A stretch of 64,000 bases of DNA from an uncultured Psychrobacter sp. (GTDB lineage Bacteria; Pseudomonadota; Gammaproteobacteria; Pseudomonadales; Moraxellaceae), in contig NZ_CANKZC010000001.1 in the NCBI RefSeq assembly GCF_947488565.1, positions 682,001 to 746,000 on the forward strand, read 5' to 3'. The notes under the pieces are model-generated. The model was not told where the DNA came from. It did no database searches and saw only the letters and a list, made by a program, of their open reading frames with translations. The first letter of the stretch is position 1, and each line of letters starts with the position of its first letter. Both the position numbers and the translations under genes were made by a program. Shown piece after piece: positions 9,592 to 19,322 of the stretch.

Positions 9592-10443
9592 TTATAGAAA
9601 AAGTCTCTGTAATACTGTCTGAGTTTGGTGTTTAAGCTCTGCAATGGCTTCTTTATTTAAAGCATCTGCATGCGGTTGACCAAACTCCCCTCTTGCATCA
9701 CCATGCGCGCCATCCTTAATATCATTATCAAAGTACTTGCCAGTATCATTAGCGAACTCATCTGAGATGGCAAGCTCGGTTAGGATATTTGCCCCTTTAT
9801 CCGCCGATGACCAATATTGACCATAAGCTTCATCGACCATTTTGGTATTTAGTAGCGAGCCTGGATTGACAGCGATAACATTGATATCATATGCCGCGAC
9901 TGTGGCAGCTAAATCCATACTCCACATCGTGAGCGCCAGCTTGCTTTGGGCATAGGCGTCTTTATCGGCGAGACGCTCTTGTCCTGCAAATGCTTTGTAA
10001 GATATCGGTGCTTGCGCCGCTGAGCTTAGATTAATGATGCGGGCTTCACTTGACTTCTTGAGTAGCGGTAATAAGGCGTTGGTTAACTCGTAAGGCGCCA
10101 AGTAATTGACCACAAAACGTATGTCCAACCCATCTTTGGTTGTTGCCGATGCGGTGGTATAAATCCCTGCGTTGTTGATGAGTACATCGAGCTTTGGTAG
10201 CTTTTCGCTGACTTCTGCTGCCATTTTACGTACCGCATTTAAATCTGAAAAATCAGCCACAAATCCATCAATGTCATCTACTGCTGCACCTTTCGCTACT
10301 GCTTTGACCTCTGCAATGACACTGTTAAGTTTGTCCGCATTTCTACCGTGCAAATACACTTGATGTCCCGCTTTTGCCAGTTTTAAAGCAGTCAATTTAC
10401 CAATGCCATCAGTACTGCCAGTAATCAAAATAGTCTTAGTCAT
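9592..10443 (-). CDS. Short-chain dehydrogenase/reductase
   Basis: This 283-residue classical SDR has the cofactor motif TGSTDGIG at residues 8-15, LINNAGIY at about 88-95 and the catalytic YAQSK at about 162-166. HGRN after the second strand suggests NADP(H) preference. Its closest style is the retinol dehydrogenase/WWOX-like group of bacterial SDRs. The substrate is unknown. It is transcribed divergently from the AhpD-like gene, and the shared intergenic region holds two copies of the 16-bp palindrome also found at the tetR promoter, so repression by the nearby TetR protein is likely. The ribosome binding site AAGGACG supports the ATG at 10443. Confidence 0.88.
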   Translation of the reverse strand: MTKTILITGSTDGIGKLTALKLAKAGHQVYLHGRNADKLNSVIAEVKAVAKGAAVDDIDGFVADFSDLNAVRKMAAEVSEKLPKLDVLINNAGIYTTASATTKDGLDIRFVVNYLAPYELTNALLPLLKKSSEARIINLSSAAQAPISYKAFAGQERLADKDAYAQSKLALTMWSMDLAATVAAYDINVIAVNPGSLLNTKMVDEAYGQYWSSADKGANILTELAISDEFANDTGKYFDNDIKDGAHGDARGEFGQPHADALNKEAIAELKHQTQTVLQRLFL

Positions 10444-10571
10444 GAGCCGTCCTTATTATTTGAGTTGTTATTTACACTATTACTTAAGTTTTAAATGTGT
10501 TCTATTTTATCTGTCATAAAACAGCACATTGTAATGAAAATGTTGTGCTTCAAACAATTGCTCAATCAAAC

Positions 10572-10587
10572 TTGAACGTTCGCTCAA
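10572..10587 (+). promoter_or_regulatory. Candidate TetR operator 1
   Basis: TTGAACGTTCGCTCAA is an imperfect 16-bp palindrome with the same TTGA-N8-TCAA frame as operators 2 and 3. A loose half-site TTGCTCAA lies at 10558-10565. It lies in the divergent promoter region of the SDR and AhpD-like genes. Confidence 0.6.
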
Positions 10588-10640
10588 AATGATTTATAGT
10601 GATTGTAGTTGAATGACTTGAAAACGCATTACCTATTAAT

Positions 10641-10656
10641 TTGAGCAATCACTCAA
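10641..10656 (+). promoter_or_regulatory. Candidate TetR operator 2
   Basis: TTGAGCAATCACTCAA is the exact reverse complement of the element at 12712-12727 in the tetR/dehalogenase promoter region. It is about 80 bp upstream of the AhpD-like start codon. Confidence 0.75.
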
Positions 10657-10736
10657 ATATAGTCAATTTAATATAAAAGCATTCATCACTAAACCATCAA
10701 CAAATAACCATTAGCACCTACAATAAGGATTCTTAT

Positions 10737-11291
10737 ATGACTGACTTTACTCTACATGACAAACAAAGCGCCCCAGAGGATAGCAAAGCGTTGCTGAATA
10801 ACTCTATCGATGCCTTTGGTATGATTCCAAATCTACATGCTGTCATGGCCGAAGCACCAGGGCTGTTAGAAGGCTACCAACGTTTGCATCAGCTGTTTTT
10901 AGACAGCAGCTTCGATGATGAAGAGACCACCGTTGTATGGCAAACCATCAACGTTGAGCACGATTGTCATTACTGCGTGCCAGCGCATACTGGCATTGCC
11001 AAAAGTATGAAGGTAGATGACGCTATCACCGAAGCATTACGTAATGAAACGCCACTACCGACTGATAAGTTGGAAGCACTACGTAACTTTACACTCTCTG
11101 TCGTCCGGGATCGTGGTAACGTTAACGACGACGCTGTACAAGCATTCTTAAATGCAGGTTTTACTAAGCGTCAAGTTTTGGAAGTCATCCTTGCTGCCGC
11201 GCAAAAAGTGATGAGCAACTACACCAATCATCTCGCTAACACGCCAATTGATAAGCCGTTCCAAAAGTTTGCATGGCAAAAGGCTGACTAA
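10737..11291 (+). CDS. AhpD-like carboxymuconolactone decarboxylase family protein
   Basis: The 184-residue protein carries the AhpD/CMD core with the redox motif HDCHYCVPAHTG at about residues 78-89: two cysteines in CxxC spacing plus the following His. This is the peroxidase-type active site, not the decarboxylase one. Family members reduce peroxides or relay electrons. The start is supported by AAGGAT upstream. It lies 66 bp upstream of a FrnE/DsbA-like gene in the same direction, a likely two-gene redox operon. The operator pair upstream points to TetR control. Confidence 0.85.
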   Translation: MTDFTLHDKQSAPEDSKALLNNSIDAFGMIPNLHAVMAEAPGLLEGYQRLHQLFLDSSFDDEETTVVWQTINVEHDCHYCVPAHTGIAKSMKVDDAITEALRNETPLPTDKLEALRNFTLSVVRDRGNVNDDAVQAFLNAGFTKRQVLEVILAAAQKVMSNYTNHLANTPIDKPFQKFAWQKAD

Positions 11292-11357
11292 CTACCTAAG
11301 CTAACACGCAGCAGTTTTGAAAGTTAACATTATAAACAATAGCTAACGAGAGGTCAT

Positions 11358-12026
11358 ATGGAACATTCAAAGCAGTTATCATCGGATCAGCCGTTGCGCA
11401 TAGATATCGTATCGGACGTGGTTTGCCCTTGGTGCGTCGTCGGTTATCGACAGTTGGCAAAAGCGCTTGAGCAAACCGATACCGACTATGAGATACATTG
11501 GCATCCATTTGAGCTGAACCCTAATATGCCAAGCGCTGGTCAAAACTTGCGCGAGCATATCATGGAGAAGTATGGCTCAAGCAAAGCCGAGTCAGATGCG
11601 AGCCGCGTCCGAATGACTGAAGCTGGTAATGAGGTGGGCTTTACCTTTAATTTCGATGACGACACACGTATGCACAATACATTTGATTTGCATCAGCTAC
11701 TGCACTGGGCAGATCAACAGGGCCGGATGCACGACTTAAAACAAGCCTTGTTTGCCGCGCACTTTACTCATGGTCGTAACATCTCTGATAAAGAAGTACT
11801 TGCTGATATTGCAGCGGAGATTGGGTTAGACCGTAGCGAGGCACTAGCAGTGTTAGAAGATCAACGTTTTGCCCAAGAGGTGCGAGAGACTGAGAAGCAT
11901 TGGCAACAGCAAGGCATTCAGAGCGTACCAGCCATCATTTTTAATGAGCGTCATCTGGTTAGCGGTGCTCAAGGGGTTGAAAACTATACTCAAATTCTAA
12001 AGCAATTGGCTGACATGGCTGATTAA
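11358..12026 (+). CDS. DsbA family oxidoreductase, FrnE-like
   Basis: The 222-residue protein has no signal peptide, so it is cytoplasmic. It has a thioredoxin fold with CPWC at about residues 23-26 (SDVVCPWCVVG), a helical insertion, and the cis-Pro region GIQSVPAIIFN at about 192-202. This is the FrnE/2-hydroxychromene-2-carboxylate isomerase-like DSBA subfamily. It probably performs disulfide exchange in polyketide or stress contexts. It converges on the tetR gene, with stop codons one base apart. The ribosome binding site GAGAGGT supports the ATG. Confidence 0.88.
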   Translation: MEHSKQLSSDQPLRIDIVSDVVCPWCVVGYRQLAKALEQTDTDYEIHWHPFELNPNMPSAGQNLREHIMEKYGSSKAESDASRVRMTEAGNEVGFTFNFDDDTRMHNTFDLHQLLHWADQQGRMHDLKQALFAAHFTHGRNISDKEVLADIAAEIGLDRSEALAVLEDQRFAQEVRETEKHWQQQGIQSVPAIIFNERHLVSGAQGVENYTQILKQLADMAD

Positions 12027-12027
12027 A

Positions 12028-12642
12028 TTATATCGATTCTGTGGCGCTATCATCACGCAAGGCTTCTATTGATTGCGCCATATCTTCGGCAAGCTCATGT
12101 ACAGCAGCACTATCTACATCGCGCTGTGCAAAGGCACGTAGCCCCATTATCTCCGCTTGTAAGCGCCGAGCCGGCCTCACAGGGTCAAGCTCACTATCAA
12201 GCTCCCCTATTCGCTGAGCTTCGGTAAAGCAGTCAATAAATCGCGCTTCCATACCAGCCAGCATGGCCTCAACCTTTTGTAAGGCTGATTGCTCACGAGC
12301 GCCAAGCTCCAATAGGCTTTTGACCAACATACAAGCGCGACTTGGCAGCCCCTTATCGAGAATGCCGCCAAGCTGTCGCAAGTAGGCAGCTAGCCCCATC
12401 AATGGCGAGCTATGGGTCTTCAAAGTATAATCAAGCTCAGCCAATGACAGACGAGCATAGTGCTCTAATACTTCTTGGAACAATCCATCCTTGCTACCAA
12501 AAGCGGCATAAATACTCCCCGGTCGCATGTCGAGTGCTTTTTCTAAATCTTTTAAAGACGTCGCATGAAATCCCTTTTGCCAAAAAAGCTGTAAAGCTCG
12601 CTCTAAAGAGTCTTGTCGGTTATAAAGCGTCGTACGAGACAT
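12028..12642 (-). CDS. TetR/AcrR family transcriptional repressor
   Basis: The 204-residue protein has an N-terminal helix-turn-helix: ALQLFWQKGFHATSLKDLEK, then PGSIYAAFGSKDGLF. The C-terminal domain resembles the NemR/AcuR-like group. I chose the ATG at 12642 rather than the upstream TTG at 12654 because GGAAT precedes it at usable spacing. A perfect candidate operator lies between this gene and the divergent dehalogenase gene, and near copies lie upstream of the SDR and AhpD-like genes. The repressor probably controls itself and all four flanking genes. Inducers of such repressors are often electrophiles; that is inference. Confidence 0.88.
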   Translation of the reverse strand: MSRTTLYNRQDSLERALQLFWQKGFHATSLKDLEKALDMRPGSIYAAFGSKDGLFQEVLEHYARLSLAELDYTLKTHSSPLMGLAAYLRQLGGILDKGLPSRACMLVKSLLELGAREQSALQKVEAMLAGMEARFIDCFTEAQRIGELDSELDPVRPARRLQAEIMGLRAFAQRDVDSAAVHELAEDMAQSIEALRDDSATESI

Positions 12643-12711
12643 ATCTAATTCCAATATTCAGTCTGTGCCAAGCTGCAATCAGACGCAGCAAAGTTGTAAA
12701 ACAATATTAAT

Positions 12712-12727
12712 TTGAGTGATTGCTCAA
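12712..12727 (+). promoter_or_regulatory. Candidate TetR operator 3
   Basis: TTGAGTGATTGCTCAA lies between tetR and the haloacid dehalogenase gene and is the exact reverse complement of operator 2 at 10641-10656. Its position, 70 bp from each start codon, fits control of both divergent promoters. Confidence 0.78.
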
Positions 12728-12798
12728 TTTTATCTTGAACAACCTCTCAAGTCTAGTTAAAGTTAGACGGTACTCATAGCTACTAAAAAGGAGTTTTT

Positions 12799-13494
12799 AT
12801 GTCCAACAATCTATCACCCTCGATTATCGTCTTCGATGTCAATGAGACACTACTCGACATTACTACTCTTGAACCATTATTTGCGCGCCTGTTCGGTGAC
12901 AAGCACATGCTAAGAGAATGGTTTGCCCAATTGGTGCTTTATTCGCAGACCATGACCCTATCAGGACTATATACGCCTTTTGGTGAGCTTGGCGTCGGTG
13001 CGCTTCAGATGACCGCCGATATCCATCACGTTACGCTGACAGATGATGATATCAATGAGTTAAAAGAGCGCATGAGCAAAATGCCTGCTCATCCTGATGC
13101 AATACCGGCATTAACCAAACTACGTGACGCAGGGTTTCGACTGATGACGCTGACCAACTCAGCCAGTAGCGCTTCTCCTACGCCACTTGAAAAAGCAGGA
13201 TTGAGTGAGTTCTTTGAGCAATCTTTTAGTGTTGAGAAGGTTGGTAAGTTCAAGCCTGCACCTGAGACTTATCAAATGGTCGCTGACGAGCTGGCTGTTG
13301 AAATGTCAGATCTTTGCCTTGTCGCCTGTCATCTTTGGGATACGATCGGCGCGCAGGCTGTTGGCTGCCAAGGGGCATTTCTCACTCGGCCCTATAATGC
13401 CATGTTGCCTGCCTCCAATGTACCAACACCGGACTTTATGGCCTCAGATTTGGTTGCGCTTGCTGAGCAGATTATTCTTGATACTCAAGGCTAA
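12799..13494 (+). CDS. Haloacid dehalogenase, type II-like (HAD superfamily)
   Basis: The 231-residue HAD hydrolase has motif I DVNETLLD at residues 13-20 with the nucleophilic Asp, motif II TLTNSAS at about 116-122, the motif III Lys in KVGKFKPAPE, and a modified motif IV region CHLWDTIGAQAVG. The DVNETL form is typical of (S)-2-haloacid dehalogenases, which hydrolyse 2-haloalkanoates to 2-hydroxyacids, but annotations in this family are often wrong about substrate. AAAAGGAG upstream gives a strong start. The TetR operator upstream links it to the redox genes. Confidence 0.82.
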   Translation: MSNNLSPSIIVFDVNETLLDITTLEPLFARLFGDKHMLREWFAQLVLYSQTMTLSGLYTPFGELGVGALQMTADIHHVTLTDDDINELKERMSKMPAHPDAIPALTKLRDAGFRLMTLTNSASSASPTPLEKAGLSEFFEQSFSVEKVGKFKPAPETYQMVADELAVEMSDLCLVACHLWDTIGAQAVGCQGAFLTRPYNAMLPASNVPTPDFMASDLVALAEQIILDTQG

Positions 13495-13541
13495 CCGTTA
13501 TTTAACACTCTATAGTCAAAACATCCTAAAAAAGCTACGGT

Positions 13542-13613
13542 ATTGCTGATATCGATTCTTTGTAGTCTTTGTCTGCGCAGGCACAGCAAGCAAGAAAAAT
13601 CGATATCGGCAGT
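13542..13613. repeat. Palindromic intergenic element, copy 1
   Basis: Arms ATTGCTGATATCGATT (13542-13557) and the matching right arm at 13598-13613 pair over 16 positions, with two G-U pairs. The centre reads GTCTGCGCAGGCACAGCAAG. Homology with copy 4 (48067-48137) continues outside the arms for about 20-30 bp on both sides. Its arms differ from those of the other copies, yet they remain complementary to each other. Confidence 0.8.
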
Positions 13614-13655
13614 GCGTGATGTGTCGATATGACTTTTCATGCTATTTTTAATGCT

Positions 13656-13692
13656 AAAAAAATGCCGCTCCTATATAAGGGCGGCATTTTTG
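13656..13692. terminator. Bidirectional terminator between dehalogenase and adhC
   Basis: AAAAATGCCGC and GCGGCATTTTT form a GC-rich stem with A and T runs on either side. It serves the convergent genes on both strands. Confidence 0.85.
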
Positions 13693-13737
13693 GTTTTTCT
13701 AACTTATAAAACTAGGGCGTGTTTTAAAAAGTATCTC

Positions 13738-14892
<1,155 letters not shown>

Positions 14893-15035
14893 TTATTGAA
14901 CACAGACCTACTCATCTTATAGTGCTGACTTAGTAGAGGCAAGTTACCGTTATTGTATTGGCGCATTGCTTTAGTCTGTCAAACGTTAATTTATACTGAC
15001 CATTATAGTCTTTTCTAGAACGATAACAATGTGCT

Positions 15036-15049
15036 ATATTTGCAAATAT
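15036..15049. promoter_or_regulatory. Perfect 14-bp palindrome upstream of the LysR gene
   Basis: ATATTTGCAAATAT is a perfect palindrome centred about 29 bp before the likely LysR start and within the adhC/lysR divergent region. It fits the T-N11-A shape of LysR-type binding sites, so autoregulation is plausible. Confidence 0.45.
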
Positions 15050-15071
15050 CTTTTACACAGTGGTAATAATC

Positions 15072-15965
15072 ATGCGCTGGGATGGTATTAGCGAGTTCGT
15101 CTATGTGGCGGAGTACGAGAGCTTTACCCGCGCCGCAAAAGAGTTGGGCATATCAACCGCGCAGGTCAGTCGGCAGATAAGCGCTTTAGAGAAACGTCTC
15201 AGTATTAAACTGCTCTATCGTACGACGCGTAAGGTAACACTGACTGAAGAAGGCCGCGTGTTTTATCAGCACTGCCGCGGCGTGCTCGATGGCTTGGATG
15301 CCGCGGAACAAGCGGTAAGTAATCTGCAATCCAAACCGCAAGGTAGAATTAAGCTCACCGCTCCTGTCACTTATGGCGAGCAGCAATTATTGCCCCTGGT
15401 CAATGATTTCATGGTGCAGTATAGCGATATCGAAGTAACGGCATTTTTGAGTAATCAAAAAATCGATTTAGTAGATGGCGGCTATGATTTGGCAATTCGC
15501 ATTGGCAAATTAAGCGATTCAACCATGATGGCAAAAAAACTTAGCCGTCGTACCAATTTCGTCTGTGCCGCACCCGCTTATCTCAAAAAATACGGCATAC
15601 CGAATACGCTGTCCGATCTAAGCCAACATAACTGCTTACTTGGTACTCGTGATTATTGGCATTTTATCGACAATGATAAACACGCTGATAAAGAAGTGGA
15701 TAAAGAAAAGAATATGCGAGTGTCTGGCACTGTGCAATATAACAGTGGTCATAGTCTAGTCGATGCTGCGTTAAAAGGTTTAGGTATTGTGCAGCTACCT
15801 GATTATTATGTGCAACAATACTTAGCGTCTGGCGAGCTGGTCAGCTTACTGGATAACTATAGAGAGCCCGAGGAAAGTATCTGGGCTGTTTATCCGCACA
15901 ACCGTCATTTGTCGCCAAAGATTCGTCTACTGGTAGATTACCTTGTGGCGCGTTTGGCTCTGTAA
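15072..15965 (+). CDS. LysR family transcriptional regulator
   Basis: The 297-residue regulator has an N-terminal winged helix (FVYVAEYESFTRAAKELGIS, then SRQISALEKRLSIKLLYRTT) and a LysR substrate-binding domain of the CrgA/AaeR-like group. I chose the ATG at 15072; a GTG at 15060 in the same frame is an alternative, and neither has a strong ribosome binding site. Divergence from adhC suggests it may respond to aldehydes, but nothing in the sequence proves it. Confidence 0.9.
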   Translation: MRWDGISEFVYVAEYESFTRAAKELGISTAQVSRQISALEKRLSIKLLYRTTRKVTLTEEGRVFYQHCRGVLDGLDAAEQAVSNLQSKPQGRIKLTAPVTYGEQQLLPLVNDFMVQYSDIEVTAFLSNQKIDLVDGGYDLAIRIGKLSDSTMMAKKLSRRTNFVCAAPAYLKKYGIPNTLSDLSQHNCLLGTRDYWHFIDNDKHADKEVDKEKNMRVSGTVQYNSGHSLVDAALKGLGIVQLPDYYVQQYLASGELVSLLDNYREPEESIWAVYPHNRHLSPKIRLLVDYLVARLAL

Positions 15966-16119
15966 TTAGTTTTGTCTTTATAATTTTTTAAGAGATGTTG
16001 TAATGCGACCCTTTACTATGCGCAGTTTATTACGCACAATGTTATGGTTCACAATGAATATTCGATATTACCAACCATCACTCACTGAATAAACAGCCAC
16101 AATAAAAAAAGGACTTTTT

Positions 16120-16638
16120 ATGCTTAAAATTATCTCTGTTGTTGCCGTCGCGTTAGCGCTCTCCTCTTGCGCCAACGTTGACAATTTCTTAAATACGTCT
16201 GATGAGGTACAGTCGACGCCTGAAACGATGGCTGCTACCAATGCTGAGAAGGGTTTGGTGACGATGCAAAGTTCGCACTCTGTACAAGATACCGCTGATA
16301 AGCTAGCATCGATTATCGAGAGTAAAGGTATGAAAGTATTTGCGCGCGTTGATCATCAAAAAAATGCGCAAGGCGCTGATTTAACCTTAAGACCGACGCA
16401 AGTGATTATGTTCGGTAATCCAAAAGCGGGTACGCCATTGATGAATTGCGAGCAAAGCGTCGCTATCGATCTACCGCAAAAAATCCTCATCAGTGAAGAC
16501 GCTGATAAAAAAGTATGGCTGTCGTACAATAATCCTGAGTATCTAAAAGAGCGTCATAATATCAAAGGTTGTGATACCCAGCTTGCTAATATTGCAAAAG
16601 CCCTTGAGGGCGTTAGTAAAGCAGCTATTGCAAAGTAA
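16120..16638 (+). CDS. DUF302 domain lipoprotein
   Basis: The 172-residue product begins with a lipoprotein signal (LALSSC, Cys at about 17). A DUF302 domain follows at about 45-165: HSVQDTADKLASIIESKGMKVFARVDH, split here as HSVQDTADKLASI then KVFARVDH, and the signature FGNPKAGTPLM. The function of DUF302 is unknown; many members are periplasmic. AAAAGGAC supports the start. The gene stands alone between lysR and a bidirectional terminator. Confidence 0.85.
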   Translation: MLKIISVVAVALALSSCANVDNFLNTSDEVQSTPETMAATNAEKGLVTMQSSHSVQDTADKLASIIESKGMKVFARVDHQKNAQGADLTLRPTQVIMFGNPKAGTPLMNCEQSVAIDLPQKILISEDADKKVWLSYNNPEYLKERHNIKGCDTQLANIAKALEGVSKAAIAK

Positions 16639-16690
16639 CTATTAATAAACATTGATAATAAACATTGAAAACGGTCATATTTAGAGTAAT

Positions 16691-16729
16691 AAAAAAGGTG
16701 GAATGCAAAAGCATGGTCCACCTTTTTTG
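16691..16729. terminator. Bidirectional terminator
   Basis: AAAAAAGGTGGA pairs with TCCACCTTTTTT, with an inner ATGC/GCAT stem. It lies between the convergent DUF302 and DUF4031 genes. Confidence 0.88.
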
Positions 16730-16750
16730 TCTCTCTACCAGATTCACTTA

Positions 16751-17038
16751 TTAGCAATTCTCAGATCGCGCTATTTGCTCATGCAGCTCCACTTTTAATT
16801 TCTTAGCGCACTCGATAATTTTTCTTCTATTAGCAGGTATAGCACCATACTTAATCGCTGTCTCTCGCATCTGTACTGTTACATCATAGTGTGGATAGCT
16901 GGCATTACGATGAAATAGGCGCGCATCCACCTCAATCAATTCGGCAAACTCATGCAGCTCTTGCAGGGTATCTGCCAACATATGGCACCATTTATAGCCT
17001 TTAAATTCTATTTGCATAAAATCCACGTATATTGCCAT
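16751..17038 (-). CDS. DUF4031 domain protein
   Basis: The 95-residue protein has the DUF4031 pattern: MAIYVDFMQ at the start, then WCHMLADTLQELHEFA, HYDVTVQMR and GAIPANRRKI. The function is unknown. The frame extends upstream to 17095, but the ATG at 17038 has a ribosome binding site (AAAGGT) and matches the usual start of this family. It lies just downstream of the alcohol dehydrogenase gene on the same strand. Confidence 0.8.
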   Translation of the reverse strand: MAIYVDFMQIEFKGYKWCHMLADTLQELHEFAELIEVDARLFHRNASYPHYDVTVQMRETAIKYGAIPANRRKIIECAKKLKVELHEQIARSENC

Positions 17039-17113
17039 TAATATGTACCTTTGAAATTTAAAAAATAAGCTGCTTTTAGGATGATGAAAAACCAATTTAA
17101 CTTTGCGTTTTGC

Positions 17114-18205
17114 TTATGATCCTACTCTTAAAATCGGCTTAATGGTAATGCCATTTGCCGAATCTTCAAACGCTTGGTTAATGTTCTCAAAATCGTAAAA
17201 TTTAACCAGCTTATCAAATGGGAATTGACCCGCTTTAAAGTAAGCAATCAGCTGCGGGATAAATACGCGCGGAATAGAATCACCTTCGATGACACCAATC
17301 ATGCTCTTGCCTTCAGCCATCAAATCATTATGGACATCAATATTCATCTCTGGTGTAATACCGACAATTGCCACTGTACCTAAAGAGCGTAAGGCATTTA
17401 ATGATTGCTTGACTACTGTAGGGACGCCTGTGGTCTCTACCGCATAGTGACTGCCACCATCCGTTATCTTTTTGACTTCTGTGACGACATCGACGTTTTC
17501 ACCATTTAGAGTATGGGTCGCGCCAAGCTCTTTTGCCAGCTCAAGACGACTATCATGCATATCAACAGCGATGATATGCTGACAGCCAACAATCTTGGCT
17601 GCCATTACTGCACTGAGACCAACGGCGCCAGCGCCATAAATCACGATGCTAGAACCAAACTCTGGCTTTAGGCGATTTAACACTGTTCCTGCACCAGTTT
17701 GAATACCACATCCTAATGGTCCAAGTAGCGCTAAATCGACCTCTGAATCGACTTTTACAGCGTTTCTAGACTTGGCTATCGCATAAGTGGCAAATGAAGA
17801 TTGTCCAAAAAAAGTCGCCAGCGTCTCACCATCTTGCGCAAGCCTATGGGTGCCATCGTCCATGGCACCGCCAAAGTTCAGCTCATTAAAAGTGTCGCAA
17901 ACGGTTGGATGACCCGTCAGGCAATGCCCGCAATTACCGCAGTGCGCAAACGATAACACCACAGGATCACCGACTTGCAAATCAGTTACCCCGGCACCGA
18001 CAGCATCCACTATCCCAGACCCTTCATGACCCAGTACGATAGGAAATGGCGCGATGCCCATATCGCGCGCGACCACATCGGTATGACAGACGCCTGTCGC
18101 AATGACTTTTACTCGTATCTCATCAATTTCAGGCATGGCAAGCTGTACAGTCTCTAATTCAAAAGCTGTGTCTTGGTTGTGAGTGACTGCTGCTTTAATA
18201 TCCAT
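17114..18205 (-). CDS. Zinc-dependent aryl/benzyl-type alcohol dehydrogenase
   Basis: The 363-residue medium-chain dehydrogenase has GVCHTDVVARD for the catalytic zinc site, GHEGSGIVDAVG, and a structural zinc cluster CGNCGHCLTGHPTVC. LGCGIQTGAGT and the NAD site YGAGAVGLS follow. The pattern resembles benzyl alcohol/aryl alcohol dehydrogenases of the XylB type. The ATG at 18205, preceded by AAGGTGG, is preferred over an in-frame start 24 bp upstream. No aromatic degradation genes are adjacent, so the natural alcohol is unknown. Confidence 0.88.
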   Translation of the reverse strand: MDIKAAVTHNQDTAFELETVQLAMPEIDEIRVKVIATGVCHTDVVARDMGIAPFPIVLGHEGSGIVDAVGAGVTDLQVGDPVVLSFAHCGNCGHCLTGHPTVCDTFNELNFGGAMDDGTHRLAQDGETLATFFGQSSFATYAIAKSRNAVKVDSEVDLALLGPLGCGIQTGAGTVLNRLKPEFGSSIVIYGAGAVGLSAVMAAKIVGCQHIIAVDMHDSRLELAKELGATHTLNGENVDVVTEVKKITDGGSHYAVETTGVPTVVKQSLNALRSLGTVAIVGITPEMNIDVHNDLMAEGKSMIGVIEGDSIPRVFIPQLIAYFKAGQFPFDKLVKFYDFENINQAFEDSANGITIKPILRVGS

Positions 18206-18265
18206 TATATCCACCTTGTTCACTAGCAAAATTAAATGTCGTTTATAAAAGGCTATCTCGCTGTC

Positions 18266-19129
18266 TTAGCGCACTAAAATTACTGGCGACACTGTGCTAG
18301 CGATAATCTCGGTGGTGGTACTACCCAAAAACAGGCGCTGCAATTTAGAATGACCGTAAGCACCGACTACAATAATATCGACATCATTATCTATCTGAAA
18401 CGATAATAATCCATCAACCGCATCAAGCTCAGGTAAATGATGTGCCTCTACCTCAAAGCCCGCTGACGTTAGATGTTCCACAGCATCAGCAAGGCTCTTT
18501 TTGGCGGCTTCTTTATCATTACCTACCATCACGATATAACCTTTTAATCCTCGCAATAGCTCACTCTTTGCCACCATATGTGTGGCTTTGATGGCCGTTT
18601 TACTACCATCAAATGCGACCATGTAGGACTTAGGCGCTTCAAATTCTTCTGAGCAAATTAAAACAGGTATACTCGATGCTCGTGCAACGGTTTCGATTTG
18701 GCTGCCGATATTGATGCGACTGTTCTTATGATCTTCACCGCGACGCCCCATAACGATGGCACGGTTTTCTTCTTTAAAGTGTTCGATAGCCGGCAATAGC
18801 TTACCGCGGCGTTGATAAATATGGACGTCCACTTCCTTAAAGCTGCTTTGCAAATAGCTCTTTGCATCTTGTGTCAATGCATTAGTATAACTATTGACAA
18901 CCTTGGCTCTTTTTTCATCCAATTCTGTTAACTCTTCTAGCAAAAACTCGCGACTATTGATTCCTATCGCTCCTGATAAGTCGCGTCTGGTCGACGCTGG
19001 AACATCGCTGACATGGAGCAGCCCAACCGGCAACCCTAACCTGCTGGCATACCATGCTGCATAATCACAAACCGACTTAGTAACCGCTGAGCCATCAATA
19101 CAGGCTAAAATGTGCTGTTCTGTTTTCAT
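18266..19129 (-). CDS. Tandem universal stress protein
   Basis: The 287-residue protein contains two Usp domains, at about residues 5-150 and 155-287. The second ends with the ATP-binding motif GAYGHSKLQRLFLGSTT (the G-2x-G-9x-G-S/T pattern). The first contains MGRRGEDHKNSRINIGSQ, a degenerate version. Such double-domain proteins resemble E. coli UspE and are linked to general stress. AAGGATG upstream supports the start. Confidence 0.92.
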   Translation of the reverse strand: MKTEQHILACIDGSAVTKSVCDYAAWYASRLGLPVGLLHVSDVPASTRRDLSGAIGINSREFLLEELTELDEKRAKVVNSYTNALTQDAKSYLQSSFKEVDVHIYQRRGKLLPAIEHFKEENRAIVMGRRGEDHKNSRINIGSQIETVARASSIPVLICSEEFEAPKSYMVAFDGSKTAIKATHMVAKSELLRGLKGYIVMVGNDKEAAKKSLADAVEHLTSAGFEVEAHHLPELDAVDGLLSFQIDNDVDIIVVGAYGHSKLQRLFLGSTTTEIIASTVSPVILVR

Positions 19130-19322
19130 GATTCATCCTTAATTTTAACGATGGCTGCCACTTTTTTGTGCAGCTCGACTGGTCGATCTACGCCTGTGAT
19201 TATGACTATGCAGCAACTTAAAAACCTAGAAATCGAAAACTTAGGCGATGATCATACTATTTAGCATATCACCTCTCACAGTGGATAACCGTTTCAAGAT
19301 GTACTTTTACGATTGATACAGA

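Noticed and set aside
12342..12710. 122-codon plus-strand frame over the TetR gene
   Set aside because: It is antisense to the helix-turn-helix coding region and runs into the operator.
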